This document shows, piece by piece, positions 1-12,481 of a DNA stretch of 64,000 nt (position 1 is its first letter; every line of letters begins with the position of its first letter). The stretch lies in the NCBI GenBank assembly GCA_037974965.1, contig JBBPFI010000018.1, positions 434,001 to 498,000 of the forward strand, in the 5' to 3' direction. The notes beneath the pieces are model-generated. The model was not told where the DNA came from. It saw only the letters and a list, made by a program, of their open reading frames with translations, and ran no database searches. The DNA comes from Dacryopinax spathularia (Eukaryota > Basidiomycota > Dacrymycetes > Dacrymycetales > Dacrymycetaceae). The position numbers and the translations under genes were made by a program.

Positions 1-802
1 ACACGCTCCGCCACCTCGGAGTTGTCCGGAACCCAGTCCTCCATCGGCGGGCCCCACGGCGTCACCTCCTGCTCCGGTTTCCGCTTGCCCTTCTTGCCCT
101 TCTGACTCACAGCTGGTGCATCAGCCGCATCCATATCCACATCTCCCGCCGCCTCGTTACCTTCCTCCTCATCCTCAGGCAGGACAACATCAACCACGTT
201 CCCGTCTTTGTCTCGTATGATACGGCCAAAACCCTTGCGTAGCGGCTGCTGAGCCTTCGCGGAAGCCGAGGACCCTGCAGGGATCGGCGATTGCTGCTGG
301 TCCGGAGAATCGGAAATGACGTCCTCAGCATCAAGCGGTTGTACAGGTTTGAGCGAGGCAGCCTTGTCCTCTGTCCCGCCAGACTCGCGTGGTGCCAGCG
401 TGGGAGCCAACCCGAGCGCGGCATAACTGTACGCCGAGAACGCGAATGCGGTCAGCGGAGCCCGAGGCTGAGGAGGGCCGATCTTACGCACTTTTGCCTG
501 ACTGTTTTACGCACATCCCATGCTTTCTTCAGCACCTCCGGCCCGTTGATCGCTGGGATGATCAGAGGTATATCAGCTTATGTTCTAAACGGATCGGGCA
601 CGATCAAGGCCATAGGATAAAACGGGCTATCGCCGACTGATTGGAAGGCGCGTCCATCGCACAGGAGGCTTGCATCGAAAATGCAATGGAAAAAAGGGAA
701 ATCCCACACACCTGGATGTTTCCGCAACTTCTTTGCGTTTGTGGTCTTGACCGTGCGGTGAGCCGTTGACCGTGCTTTCCGACGCTGGCGTGGATTTGCC
801 AT
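1..802 (-). CDS. NOP16: Nucleolar protein 16 (60S ribosome biogenesis), 3' end outside window
   Basis: Nop16 acts in the nucleolus in assembly of pre-60S ribosomal particles. Three exons are visible on the minus strand. Exon 1 (802-712) begins MANPRQRRKARSTAHR, the family's typical start. Exon 2 (576-492) encodes the conserved block GPEVLKKAWDVRKTVRQ. Exon 3 (from 426 leftwards) gives NYAALGLAPTLAP, a long acidic linker, then LRKGFGRIIRDKDGNVVDV and TPWGPPMEDW before the window edge. The introns at 711-577 and 491-427 have GT..AG ends and keep the frame. The C-terminal part is missing only because the window ends. The family call is very secure; the exact acceptor of intron 1 is less so. It is transcribed away from the large gap on its right. 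Confidence 0.93.
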
Positions 803-3789
803 GTGTGCAGACCAAAGATGGTGCGTTCAGGGGGCGCCGATTGGGTACAGATATTGTGCTTGGAAGACGGCGCTTCGAATCGAAAACGAATGTGGTGGAG
901 GCCTTGCGCGTTCTGTGCGTGTTTCGAGTTGCAATCGGCGCTAGAAGGCTCGGATGTACGCGATGTAACGGGTGTGCCGTCAGAGGATGAGGAGGAGAAG
1001 GATAAGCCGGAGCTGTGCAAGGCAGGTGGGATAGAGTTGCGAAGGATGAAGCCCTTGATGGGTGGACCCAATTGTGGACCCAAGACCCAAAAAGAAGCAA
1101 AGAAGCCAAAGGGGTCCGCGGCAAAACTGCTGGCAGACGGCAGACGAAAGAGGCCGAGTCGATTGTTCTGTTCTGAAAAGGAAATTGGATGTGGGGGTTG
1201 ATATGCAGCAGAACGAATGGGTCAATCGCGATCGCTGATCTTCAATAACGGCTGTGAAAGATTTGAGATGACCACAAAAAAGAAGCACCGCGCTTGCCGG
1301 CGGTTCGCGCACGTGGCTCAATCTATAACTGGACCCGCGATTGCAGCCGGGATATGCCTCGCCGCTCTCAACAGCGTGACATTCCAGTCACGCAAGGTCT
1401 GCTCTCTTCAGGGGGCGATCTCTGTCGTCACAGCAAAAGATGAAGCTGGCGGCGTAAGTGGAGAAAAAAGCAAACAGGAGGGGAAAGACCCGGTCAAGAA
1501 GCTATCGGGGTCCTTCCACCACCGTCACTGCTTCTGATTGGTTCTTGCCTCAAAGAAGCCATTTTAGCGCCGGCATCCTCTCTGTCTCACAAAAGCCCCG
1601 AGTGCTTCTTTATCAGGCCACCAGCTCACGGCCGCCACTCACTCCTTCTCTCGACGGGCCCGTTCCAACTGGTCAGGGTTGGAAGATGTGGGTTGATGGG
1701 TGGAGATCAGAGGTGCATTGCCTTGCCTCATTGCTGATCCACTCTTCCTGCTTCTTTACCACTCACGTTCGATTGGAACGTTCCTGGATCCCACAGATTC
1801 AGCTCATATCGACGTCCTTCTGCACCAGGCAGCTTTATCAAGTTGTACGGCTACCACAGTGCCGTATACTGCCTACCCTACAACATAGACTTATCGACAG
1901 TGGTGCACGATAACATACGTTCCCAGCTCATCCAGTCAGCGTCCTCCCCTCCCAGAGCGCGTCAAAACAGCAGCAACCTGGAAGCACGCACGGCTCCCAC
2001 TTCGGGACAAGTCCCAACCAGTCCAGAATCCCAATCCAGCACGCGGAAACGGATATCCAGGAACATCCCGCAGATTCCGACCACGCGTAAACGGGGCTAA
2101 CAATGACGACACCGGCTCCTTCCCCCTTCCCTTTCAGAGCTCAGCTACCATACCGCTTTCTACCCTACCGCTCCTGTACATGAATGCAATGCCTAAGTGG
2201 CGACTGCTAAAGTGGCACTTAGCGCTAGGCTCTGGTATGTAGGGAGACCGTGCCCTCCACATTCTAGCTGACAAAAGATCCGGGCTTGGATACGGGCGTT
2301 GCCGAGCACCACCGAACACGTTCCTCCGGCGCACGCTAAAATCCGAGCTGTTTTCGGAACTAAGGGTTGTCCGGCATCGCTCCAATGCTGCTGCGATCCG
2401 AGCTTGCAATGTGTTTGCGACCGGAAGGCAGGAGCCGGAGAATGTATAGACATCTGCATAGTTAGGAAGACATGCGGCGCTAGGAGCTGCGAGTTCATGC
2501 TGGGCGAACCGTTGTCTTGGTTTTAGCGCTCAGTATAAGGGGGTCAATGGTGCCCCAGATGTAGTAAGTCGTAGTCCACCATTGTAGCAGGTGAGAAGGT
2601 CAGCAGTGAAGCTGGTAGGATCCACAGCCAACAATAGATCAAGTCGTGCAACCATGACTTCGAAAGTGATCGACGGCATTGGAAGACCAGGACACGTTCA
2701 CTGTGGGCGATAGAATGGACGCTGCGACCGCAAGGCTTACACCGCGGATAATAGCACCATGCAGTTCATCCTGAAGATCCACCGTCGTACCAGTCGAAGC
2801 GCGATCGGTGGAATAGCGGAGAGCTCCAATAAAACGTTTGTTGCTGCACGACCATGGCGTGCTCTCAGAACCGCCGATGACGAAGAGCGCACGCTTTTCA
2901 TGCAGCATTCATGCACATAGTAGCCCCGTAGACGCGTGTAGCCGTGGAGTTGCCGATCCGCTTCCACAAGCGCAAGCCATGACCAGACAAGCAAGTCCCA
3001 CGATGTCGCTGGCCGAGCGGTGGCCGCTGCACCCTTGATGCCAGAACGTCGTACGGAACATTCGGAAAGTCGAATCGAGCGATGTCCGAGATTGGACAAG
3101 GAGACCCCATTCGTCCGGCAGAACGAGAAGGACGGATCGAAGATCAAGATCTCAGCAAGCCACCATCAATGGGAAATGCGTGGTTGGGCGCCACGACCCG
3201 TTTTTCCGGAACAATGGCCTTCGGGAATCTTGGGGGCTGTCCATTCAGAGATGAAAGCTCGCAGGCCTCCAGCGTCCAGCGTGTTGAGACGGATCAATGG
3301 AAAGAAAGGAGCCTCCATTGTGTACTCTGAAGAAGCCTGCAATGCATATATCCTGTGCGAGAAGGCGCAGAGATTGGTATTGTTGACCGCCGACATTTCT
3401 GCGCTCAGCGTTCTCCGCGGGGTCATTACGTATCCGGCCGGCTGGAGACGTAAACGGACGTAAGAAGACGTAAACGAAGTCCATCCAGCAAAGACGTCAA
3501 CAATCACAGATGCTGGAAAGGGTATATGAAGCAAGCCAGCTCAATCGAAGATATGGAAGACAAACCGCGACTTCGACACGTCGACTTCCACAGCCAAGAA
3601 CAATAAGGCTGAAGGTGGCGGTGCAATCGGAGGCAAAACCCAGCGCTTCCCGATCAGCCCCGATCATTGCGCGAACTCAGGGTCACGTAAGTCGCTCGCT
3701 TCCCCGCCGCTACTGCTTCTCATACCCGTCATACAACAGCGCTCCTCCGCCCGAGCTCGCTACCTATTCTCTCTTGCTCGCCGTTGACC
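803..3789. other. Gene-poor stretch, no convincing gene
   Basis: About 3 kb between divergently transcribed NOP16 and ISA2. Several ORFs of 75-150 codons exist on both strands (for example minus 2737-3147 and plus 3020-3463), but none shows a recognisable domain, a consistent exon chain or a protein-like composition. It must contain both promoters. A small direct repeat of AGACGTAAACG lies at about 3446-3478, just upstream of the ISA2 leader. An unrecognised or decayed gene cannot be excluded. Confidence 0.5.
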
Positions 3790-4504
3790 ATGTCGACACT
3801 CGCACGCATCGCCCTACGAAGCGTCGCTATCGCTGGTACACGCGGCATGGCCACTGTTGTTGCGCGAAGCTATATAACTTCCGCCGTATCGTCTGCGGCC
3901 TCGACTTCATCCGCTCACCACTACCGCTCGTACGCTACTGCACCACCGCTTCCGACGATCACTGGCGCCGACCAGGCCATTCTCATCCATGCGCCCACAC
4001 CAAAGGAGCTAGAGGCATTGGAGATGGATGTCGACCCAGAGCTCACAAAGCAGGCAAAGCTAATCATAACAGAGCGAGCGGCCGAGGTATGTTACGCGGT
4101 TCCACTATTTCGAGACGGCTCCGCTGATACGCGTATTAGCAACTGCGACGTGTTGCAGAGAAGTCAAACAATCCAAACATTGCGCTCAGAATTGCCGTTG
4201 AATCCGGAGGGTGTCATGGATACCAATATAAGATGGAAGTTACCGACAAGCAGCAGCCCGATGATTTGTAAGCCTATCTTTCGCTCGATTGATGAGCTTT
4301 GGCCTGATAGACGATAGTGTGTTCTCGCGAGCAGAAACGCAGCCATCGAGGGTACTCATAGATGCAGTCTCACTAGGTTTGCTGAAGGGGTCAACGGTAG
4401 ACTATGCCACCGAGCTAATCGGTAGCTCTTTCCGGATTATGAACAATCCCCAGGCCAAGGGAAGTGGTTGCGGATGTGGTGTTAGCTGGGAAGCTGTCGT
4501 ATGA
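3790..4504 (+). CDS. ISA2: Mitochondrial iron-sulfur assembly protein Isa2 (A-type carrier)
   Basis: A HesB/IscA-type protein that works with Isa1 in the mitochondrial matrix in late [4Fe-4S] cluster assembly. There are three exons: 3790-4086, 4140-4267 and 4318-4504. Exon 1 encodes an Arg/Ser/Ala-rich leader (MSTLARIALRSVAIAG) typical of matrix targeting. Exon 2 gives NPNIALRIAVESGGCHGYQYKM with the first conserved Cys. Exon 3 ends NNPQAKGSGCGCGVSW, supplying the CxC pair. The introns are 53 and 50 bases and both joins restore the conserved reading frame. I chose ATG 3790; the in-frame TTG two codons upstream is not a normal fungal start. The gene converges on CTF4, with 136 bases between stop codons. 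Confidence 0.94.
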
Positions 4505-4640
4505 GTCTCTAGGTCGGGGTCCCTGCTTCAGGTAAGGTAGCCCAAGTCTGTGCGGGTTTCACTCGCTAATATTCAGATAGATACAGATGGAGCCACGAAT
4601 GGGTATATGTACACACATGTATAACAAGCAGTAATGGGAA

Positions 4641-7600
4641 TCATGATGCAGCGACGTTCATGCGGAATGCAGCTAATTTGGCTTTACCGCTACCGCCTAG
4701 TCCATGCTCCTCTGTGGCCTTCGCGGATACGGTATCCTCCTCCCAGTTTTCCTTATCCGATGAGGTCGGGCTATCCGGCGCTGTCTGCTATAATGTGGTA
4801 ATCAGTATCCCGACACGAGGCAGGAACGGAACAAGTACCGTTTTCAATGTTGTGATATCGTCCTCGTGGTCATCCATATCAGCAAACTTGCTGACTGGAT
4901 TCACCTCATTATCAGCAGGCGCGGTGTCCTCCCCATCAGCCTCAGTGGCCAGGGTGGCATCTTCAGCTTGTGATTCGACGGCGGATTGCGTATCGTCCTT
5001 TGGCAGAGAGTCTGACGTCTTCTGTGACTCCCCGGCCTTTGTTGCAGCTTTAGGGGGTCTCCCACGACCCTTCTTGGCCACAGGGTCACTTGCAGCAGGT
5101 GGTAAACCGAATAAGGTCGACTGCCGAGCCGGACCTTCCTTCTTCTTCGGATTAGCTCCCGACTTCGGCAGAACTAGCAGAGCCCATCAGATGGAAATAC
5201 ATCGCAGCCAACGCGGGGACAACGTACACGCCGAATCTCCCCTATTGTCCACATTAGGCTCGCCAGCATTTTGTGCTCTCGACCTCGAGAACGGGTTCAT
5301 GGGCGCGATGGGCTTCCGGGCAAAGGGGTTCGACGCTAGGTAACGCCACAATCAGCTACTCTGGACATGCACGCGGCAACATGCTTACGTTTTAGTGGGG
5401 CGGGTTTTGGAGCTGGCATTTCTTCTGACGCCTTGCGCTTGACCGGCGGTGAATCGTCCCCTATCGGCGGTATTTCTCCAACTCCCTCGTTATCACGCTT
5501 GCGTTTGCCATTCGAAGGTGGGGTGGGCGGCCATTCCAGATCCATCGGATCATCGTCGGCTGTTTGGGCCGTCTGAGTCTCAGGAATGAACGAGGCCTCC
5601 CTCGAAATCGGCGGTGCCGTTGTTTGTGAGAAGGCCGCGGAGCTGAAAGAGGGCATAGGTTGGGGTTTGCTACGAGGGGCCGTAGGTACAGCTGGCGCCA
5701 GAAAAGACCGCTCCCGTGCGGGAGGAGGGAAGCTCTCAGGACCCCCGGAAAGCCAGCCGTCCTTTGCGGGACGAGCAGCTGCTGCCAGAGGAGCTCGGTC
5801 AACACCCCACTTCTGTCTCTGTTTACGGTGCTCCTCGAGTTGATCGCGATCCTCCAATTCTTCGAGTAGTGTTAAGATCCTTTCCTCGAGGCCCTTGTGA
5901 TGATAACGCTGAGCGGGCTGCAGCGCAGTTCGCAAGGACGCCGGTCGTTGCAGCATACGGCAGAGGTCGAACGCCCGCTGGACCTTGTTGGTCATGCAAG
6001 CCTTGCCAATGAGCCAGACAAGCGCCTTGTCCATCTCCAGCTCTTTGGCAGGTATATCCTCGTCGTCTTCCTCATCGTCGGCAAGTGCGTCTCGGAGTGA
6101 GCTGATGGCTTCACGCTCCCGTATGACTCTGCGCATTCGAATGAGCCAACATCCTACAAGGGAATTGCCTTGTGAGACTGCTTACTTTTCCTCGAAGAAA
6201 CCATCGCCAGGCTCGCCCTTGTCGTTCTTCTCCATGCGCAGGAAAGGCATCATCAGCTTATGCTCCGTGACAGGCGGCTTATTGGGCGAAGGATACTCTT
6301 CCAAGCCCTATACCACACCGTTTAGTACGTAGCACATTTGAGAGATGCGGGTGCAACATACCTTGAGAATAACACAGTGGAACTCCGTATCCGTCACCCC
6401 GACCGGCCAATAGCTTTCTTGCTTTCCGGCACGACGCTCCATCAAGTTCGTATCGAGTGCCGGGACCCACATGCCTTTCCCTGGTCTGCGAACATGTTGA
6501 AGGACGTGAAGCACGCCGTTGGAGTCATATATCGCTGGAGCCTGCCAAAATTCAGCACTTTCCAACGAGATTCGCGAGGATTGAACGCACTCCGCCCTCG
6601 GTGACGCCCATCCACTTCAGAGTGACTCTCTTCACCAGTGGCAGTCGGCCTTCTTGTATCGGCTCGAAGGTGTCGAAGGCAATGAGGGTGTATCGGAGAT
6701 TTTGGCAACCTGGAGGACATCAATACTTCAGCGCCGTACGAAATTTCAGTACGTACCGTCCAAGCTGACGCCTCCTTCCCGATAGACAATAAACGCCCAC
6801 TCCTCCCCAGCAGCCAGAGCGACCACATCCGCCCCCGCCGACCAAATAAACTCTTGTATCCCACTCCCAGAAAAGAACCGAACATATCCTTTGCTGGTCG
6901 CAACGACCACCTGACCACAACCAGCCGCGTCGTCCCCTCCTCCGTCTTCGTCGTCTGTCTTGTCGAGCCGGAGGCCACCGGCCGCGACCGCGAGGACTTC
7001 TTCGCCCTCGGGCAGCTCGTGTTTCCACCGCGTGTCGGGGGCCCAGGAGGCTTGTCGGTAGGGGCGGTATTCGATTATGCTTGGGTTGCCGTCTGCTGCA
7101 GGGGCGGCGTACAGAGCACCTCGTTCGCCTAGGGCAATGTCAGTTCAACGAGCTGGCGGAAATGACAGCGTCGTACCGAGAGAAGCCATAGTGAAGTGGC
7201 TGTAATCTTGGAATCGGTCGCCGGTCCGTACGCTCTTGTCGTAGAACTCAACAGTCACGTAATGATACGAGCCTTGGTCAATAGCTTGAATATACCCGAG
7301 AAGGTTCCAGGCTACAGAGACATCAGTGTCATCGAGGCATCAATAAGAGGGAACTTGCCTAGGTAGCACTTCCCATCTCGCATAGGTGTCGACCCAGGTT
7401 GGAACGGCGGTTGGGCCGGCACGACGGCCACTGCAAAGTTATATGAGCAACTCATGACTATCCCAAGGCTTTGCGCGTACCCATCTGCCTAGCAGCGCTC
7501 GCACTCTCCCCCATCTTCGCCTCCAATTCCTCTTCCTCCTCCTCTTCCTTCTCGAAGTCTGCCATGTCGAAGTCCTCCCCCCCAAAGAGTTCATCCTCCA

Positions 7601-9036
7601 GAGCCTTATCCTCCTCGGTGATCGTCACTTTCTTCTGCTCTGTAGCGGACTTGATCGGACTGGGCAAGGAAGAGGGGATCGGATCTCGCCAGCGCTTGAA
7701 GCTGCCGTCTGCGTCGACGAAGGCGATTATGTTGGCTGTGGGCGACCATGCGATGTTGGTGATGGCAGATTTCGATCCAGCGGGCCTTTCTCTGGATAGC
7801 TCTCAGCAAAGATGCAGATGCCGATGAACGTTGTACGTACCTTTCGAGGACCTTCTTCTTCTCCACATCCCACACGATGACCTGGCCATCTTCACCTCCG
7901 GATGCGAGATATAGGCCATTCGGAGAGAAGGCAAGGCTTGAGATGAGCTGTAAGAAGTTCATTATCATTATATGTCGCGGCACGGGGCAGGGTACGACTT
8001 ACTCCTACATGCCCGTCTCCCGCAAATGTCCCTGCTTTCGACCAAGTATCGCGCATATAGATGGTGATTTCTAGCATCCAATAAGCGCCATATCTCTGAC
8101 ATCGTCCCGACGTACCTACCATTCGTCTTCGTCGGAACCACAAACCACTTCCCACTAGGATGCCACACCGCCCGAACCTCACAAACCGCCGTCTTCCCCC
8201 TAAACTCACATTCAGCACTTGGCATCATTCTTTCGCCCCACACAAACGTCCACGCACTCATTATCAACAGCGGGACAAACATCCAACACCTTCGACTGCA
8301 CCGGCTGCTCGCCATGCAGCAAATCCCAGACCATGATCTTCCCGTCCGCGCCCGACGTCGTCAGATAGGCACCTTTTGGGTCCCAGCTGGCTGATCGGAT
8401 CGCGCTGGTGTGGCCGGTGACCTTGATGATCTCGGTTGGGTTGGAGACGGAGATGATCTTGAATATCGTCTCGCTGTGCCCTGTGTCAGCTGGTTCTTGG
8501 TTAAGGAGGTAGAAGGAGGGAGCGTACTCGGAGGTGACGACCGCTCGCTCGCCCTTGGGATCCAGGACTACGCTCCGGATCGGCACGGCCTCTGTCCGTG
8601 TCAAATACCCTTTGTACTCCACACTTGAAGCATCGTATATCCGAACAGTCGCATCCTCACACGCCGTCAAAAGCGTCTCTTTCTGTTCCCCCAAACACCG
8701 CCCATCAGCTTTGCCCAAGCCAGGAAGGAACCGAGCAGGGACGCACGGTACAGTCCAGCCAAGTAATACCCTCATCATGCTCCGTATACGTATCGCACTC
8801 CTGATCCGTAGGCGCATCGGTGACCCAAACACGAAGGGTCATATCCGTCCCGCCGGTGAAGATCCTCCTACGCCCCCCGGCACGCTGGTCAGCCTTCTTC
8901 CTACTCGCTTTTCTCGCAGGTACAGAGAGAGGGTAGGGACGCACTTTCCATCTTTGGAGAAGACGAGCCTTGTTATTCCCGGTCCGTGCACGGAGGGGAT
9001 CGCAGCTATTTCATGCTGCTGTTGCTGCTCGGGCAT
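4641..9036 (-). CDS. CTF4: Replisome hub Ctf4/Mcl1/WDHD1 (WD40 plus SepB domain)
   Basis: Ctf4 is a trimeric hub that links the CMG helicase to DNA polymerase alpha and to cohesion factors. The gene is split into many small exons. The N-terminal half (about 9036-7450) holds WD40 repeats, such as IFTGGTDMTLRVW, LLTACEDATVRIYD, SASWDPKGAYLTTSGADGK and LAFSPNGLYLASGGEDGQ. An acidic linker follows near 7460-7660. The middle (about 7450-6300) has the conserved blade segment around GYVRFFSGSGIQEF and the helical SepB region. The C-terminal part (6136-5336) is helical (REREAISSLRDAL, CMTNKVQRAFDLCRML), followed by a long basic, Ser/Pro-rich tail. A last small exon ends KAKLAAFRMNVAAS at 4641. The tail contains RQSTLFGLPP and an AT-hook-like KKGRGRPPK. 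The start is ATG 9036 (MPEQQQQHE). The family is sure; some of the middle exon edges are not. Confidence 0.93.
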
Positions 9037-9263
9037 TGTCGTTGTTCAGGAAGGGTATGAAGGAGGAGCACCTAGTGCACAAGCAGGCGCAGGATTGTAG
9101 ACTGTACGGCGCGTGGGGAATGGAATGACGGACGCGTCGACGCGTCGCGCGAATGACCGGGTGCAATCGGGTTATTACATGCACGTGTCATCCATCACCT
9201 CCCCTCTCCCCTTTTACAACCCAAACGAAACCCAAAGGATTAATAGTATTATCCAGCTGACTA

Positions 9264-10990
9264 CTATTCTACCTTCTCTGCAGACTTGTGATCAGGATCC
9301 TTCATCGCCGCAGGAGTGGGATCATCAACCCCACAAGCCCCACCAAAGAACACCCCCAACAGCAACGCCGCATTCCCCATCAACAGCACAGCGGACGAGA
9401 AACTCGTGCTAGGATATACATTCCACGCATACTCAATTCCAGCCCAGATCGACAGCCTACCAACGCACTCATTAGCTTTCCGGGAAGGGGAAGGCAAGGG
9501 AGAGGGGGAGAGGGGAAGAGGGACAGACGTACTTTAGTGGTACGGGGTAAGGGGTGCGCCAGAGGAGGAAAGGGATTTGGAGGGCGTACCAGGCGTAGAA
9601 CTGATAGTGGAGTGATCGGGCATATGTGATACCTATCAAATTAGCCGTAAAGAGGACCGTAACAATATCTTTCCCTCCTATCAGCTCATGCCGCCTGAGG
9701 AGGGAGAGAGAGAGAGAAAGGCGTACAGTCACTCGTCGGCCTTGCCAATTGCGCAGGACTCCACGGCCTCCTCAGCCCTCTCCCGACCAAAGCGAGTACA
9801 CCCCCGTCCTTCCTACTCCACCTCTCCGCCAAGAACACCCCCAGCATAAGCACATGCGCGCCCAACAACAACCCCGCAAACTCCCTACTCAGAAATATCT
9901 CCTCTGGTACGAAGCGCCAATTGACAGTCCATTTATAGAGGAAGACACGGCCGAGGTCGTACGCGTTTTTGAGGTACGACCGGGGGTTGGCGAGCAGGAA
10001 GGGCAGGGCGGGGAGGACTTGGAGCGGGAGGACGAGGGTGATGAGCTGGAGGAGGGTGTTGATTAGCCCTAGGGACTGGAATTGGAGGAGGAGGATGGCG
10101 GGCAGGTAGAGGAGGGCGTTCATCTTCATCAGAAGTGCCAGACTGTCCTTCCATCAGCACCTTATCCTCTCTCGCAGCCCAGAGGAGCCAAGGTAGAGAG
10201 AGTGGAGGTGGTGAGGTAGGGGAGAGACCCACCTAAACAGAATACTCCCCAACGTAAACCTCCTCTTCCCATACGCCCACACAGCTCCCAGAGCCGCAAC
10301 AGTAGTCCAACAATCCCCAAACATCCTCAGCACATAAATACTATGCAGCCGCTTACTCATCGCGAGCAATACGAGCGCATAATTCGGGACGTTCCCCGCT
10401 GTGCTGTATATACCCATAGCGAGGAACTGGGATAGAGTGTAGAGGAGGGCGTAGATCTGTTGCAGGAGGAACTGGTCGCGGCCGGAGTTGGTGAGACGGG
10501 AGAGGAGGGTGTGGACGTAGATGTGGCCGGCTGGGTATCTGTCTTCCTGGTCAGCATCAGGGGAAGATACTGAAAGGAGCCGGAGAACAACATGGAGAGC
10601 AGGGAGGGCAGAGCAGGGGAGGGAAGGGACGGGACAGAGGAAGAGGGACGTACACGACCGGCCCAGTAGCCCCCGTCAACCTCCCATAATCCCTCTCCCC
10701 CTTCTCATAAAGCGCAATCTGCTCCATATAAGTCGAGAAGTCGATCTCCGTATCTACCGCCAAAGCCCCATCAGTCCAGTCCAGTCCAGTCCAATCTCCC
10801 CCGGGGAACGAAGTCGGCGAGGCAGAGGGAAGGGGGACGTACAGGGCACATAGCGGATTATGAGCTGGGTTAGGAGCGCGTCGCCCAACAGGACTAAGAA
10901 GCCTACGTGCCAGAAGTAGGCTGGGTGGGTTAGCAGGGTTTGGAGGGCGAGGAGGGGGTTATGCAGGCTGAGGGGGGGTCGGGCGCTCAT
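9264..10990 (-). CDS. ALG3: Dol-P-Man:Man5GlcNAc2-PP-Dol alpha-1,3-mannosyltransferase
   Basis: Alg3 is a GT58 enzyme of the ER membrane. It adds the first lumenal mannose, from dolichol-P-mannose, to the lipid-linked N-glycan precursor. The hallmark region spans exons 2-3: [38 protein letters not shown], split by an intron after GPVV. Downstream exons give a chain of hydrophobic segments ([75 protein letters not shown]), as expected for a polytopic protein of about 10-12 helices. The stop is at 9264-9266. I start at ATG 10990 (MSARPPLSL); an in-frame upstream ATG at 11080 would add about 30 residues rich in Arg/Ser. The introns are short with GTACGTCC donors. It is transcribed toward CTF4, 227 bases away. 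Confidence 0.92.
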
Positions 10991-11197
10991 GGTGGTGCGC
11001 GCTGGGCGACGTGACGTGTTCCGGGTCAGGGATCGAGGAGAGTCGGCCGTGTTCAGGTTAACGTTGCTTCTAACCACCACCTATGAGACTGGTCGATGTG
11101 TGCTAATGACGGTCTGCGCGGTCTTTCATTTCACTTGTACAAGCTCTGAATCTTATGGCGATATCATGGTTCTACTCCAGCCTTGCGAACGGGAAAC

Positions 11198-12481
11198 TCA
11201 GTACTCCTCATGCCTCCGCTCATGATGATGATGCCTCCTCCTCTCCCCCTCCCCCCGCCTACCCTCCCTGCCCTCCTCCCTCCCTCCCCTACCCCCAGAC
11301 CTCTCATCCTCCCCACCCGCCTCCCCATTCCCTCCACTAGGATACTTCACAGGATACTCGATCCCCTCATCGGGACAATTCGAGTTCCTAGTCGGATGAC
11401 TCTGCACAAAACTCCCCTCTTGCACGGGCCCTTGCGCGCGCAGATAATACTCGATCGAGCTGAGCGTGCTGCCCTTGCAGACGAAATCCGGGACATAGCC
11501 GGAACCTTGCTCGATCGCGCTCTGCAGTTGGGCGAGAGTGTATGTCGCCGAGGAGCTGGGAACTATGCCGGCGGAGGAAAGCATCTTGTATGTGTCTAGT
11601 TGGCGGAAGAGGTTGACGACCGTCTCGAAGAAGAGCGGCACTTCCTGGGCGGGCTGATAGTCCGTAAAGCAGCTCGGGTCGAGTGTCGATATCCTCACTC
11701 CGTGCGTCTTCCACTGTCCAACAACCATCCCATCAGCCTCAGCTGGCAGGCACATATATGCGCATATACGGACCTCGTGTGCCCAGAACTCGGATGGAGA
11801 ATCGTCGTTACTCAGCCAAACTTGGTTCATATAGTCCACTAAGCTCTGCCCGTCCGGTCCAGAGCTGGTAAGGACGTCCTCGATCTGCTGGGGCGAGTAG
11901 GCGCGTCCATCTCCATCAGAGCTCTCGTCATAGCCGCCATTACACAGATCCGGCCTTCTCACCCCGGGTCAGCAAAAGCCGCATATATGCTGCTTTCGGA
12001 GATCTCACCAGAGTCCGTGGATTCCCCAGCTCTCGGGTAGGCCGATGCCGACGTCCCACAGCTGGACGTGCAACAACACCCCGCCTGGCTTCTGCACGCA
12101 ACAGGCCGAGGTGGACTGCGCTTCGTTCGTGCACGAGATCACAGGTGGCTGAGGACACGTCTCGGCGGAAGTGAGGTCCAGCTCCTTCCTGTGCGTAGCG
12201 CGGATGCGGAGGTTGGTGTTGAACTCCGGTCGCTTGGCATGATGGTTGATGATGTTCGCTTCGAGCGAAGGGTCGGTGCGCTCGGGGACGGGGGCGTCGG
12301 AGGCGAGTTGGCTGAAGGGGTTTGCAGAAGCTCCGGTGGAGGCAAGGGAGACAGGGGCGAAGGGCAGGGAGAGGGAGAGGGAGGAGGCGTTCTTGCTGCT
12401 CAGGACGGGCTTGGAAGAGAGAGGACACTGGCTGAGCGCGAGAGCGTTCACAAAGGCATGGGAGAGGTAGTCGGCTTTCAT
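11198..12481 (-). CDS. Ribonuclease T2 family endoribonuclease
   Basis: T2 RNases cleave single-stranded RNA in the secretory or vacuolar space. Both catalytic segments are visible. The first is VQLWDVGIGLPESWGIHGLWPDLCNGGY, whose second half comes from the next exon. The second is FWAHEWKTHGVRISTLDPSCF, joined across an intron at about 11712-11772. The His of each block and the acidic HE are present, but the usual HGTC of the second block reads HGVR. Cys residues near the N-terminus (TCPQPP..CTNEAQSTSACC) fit the family's disulphide pattern. The C-terminus is unusual, with Gly/Arg/Glu-rich sequence ending in a His/Arg/Glu cluster. The start is uncertain: ATG 12481 (MKADYLSHAF) lacks a clear signal peptide and in-frame ATG 12556 is also possible; a spliced upstream signal exon may exist. 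Both visible introns carry an ATATATGC motif. Confidence 0.88.
11751..11770. repeat. ATATATGCGCATATAC motif inside RNase T2 intron
   Basis: A near-palindromic stretch with the core ATATATGCGCATATA lies just after the donor of the second RNase T2 intron. The first intron of the same gene has GCATATATGC at 11981-11990. Similar copies occur elsewhere in the window (see the findings). Function unknown. Confidence 0.6.

Noticed and set aside
2639-3147. Minus-strand ORF pair as a decayed gene
   Set aside because: No motif recognised in any frame and no splice pattern linking the pieces.
3784-3789. Start of ISA2 at an upstream TTG
   Set aside because: Non-ATG starts are rare in fungi and ATG 3790 gives a good mitochondrial leader.
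4660-5343. Plus-strand ORF of 227 codons
   Set aside because: Antisense to CTF4 C-terminal exons.
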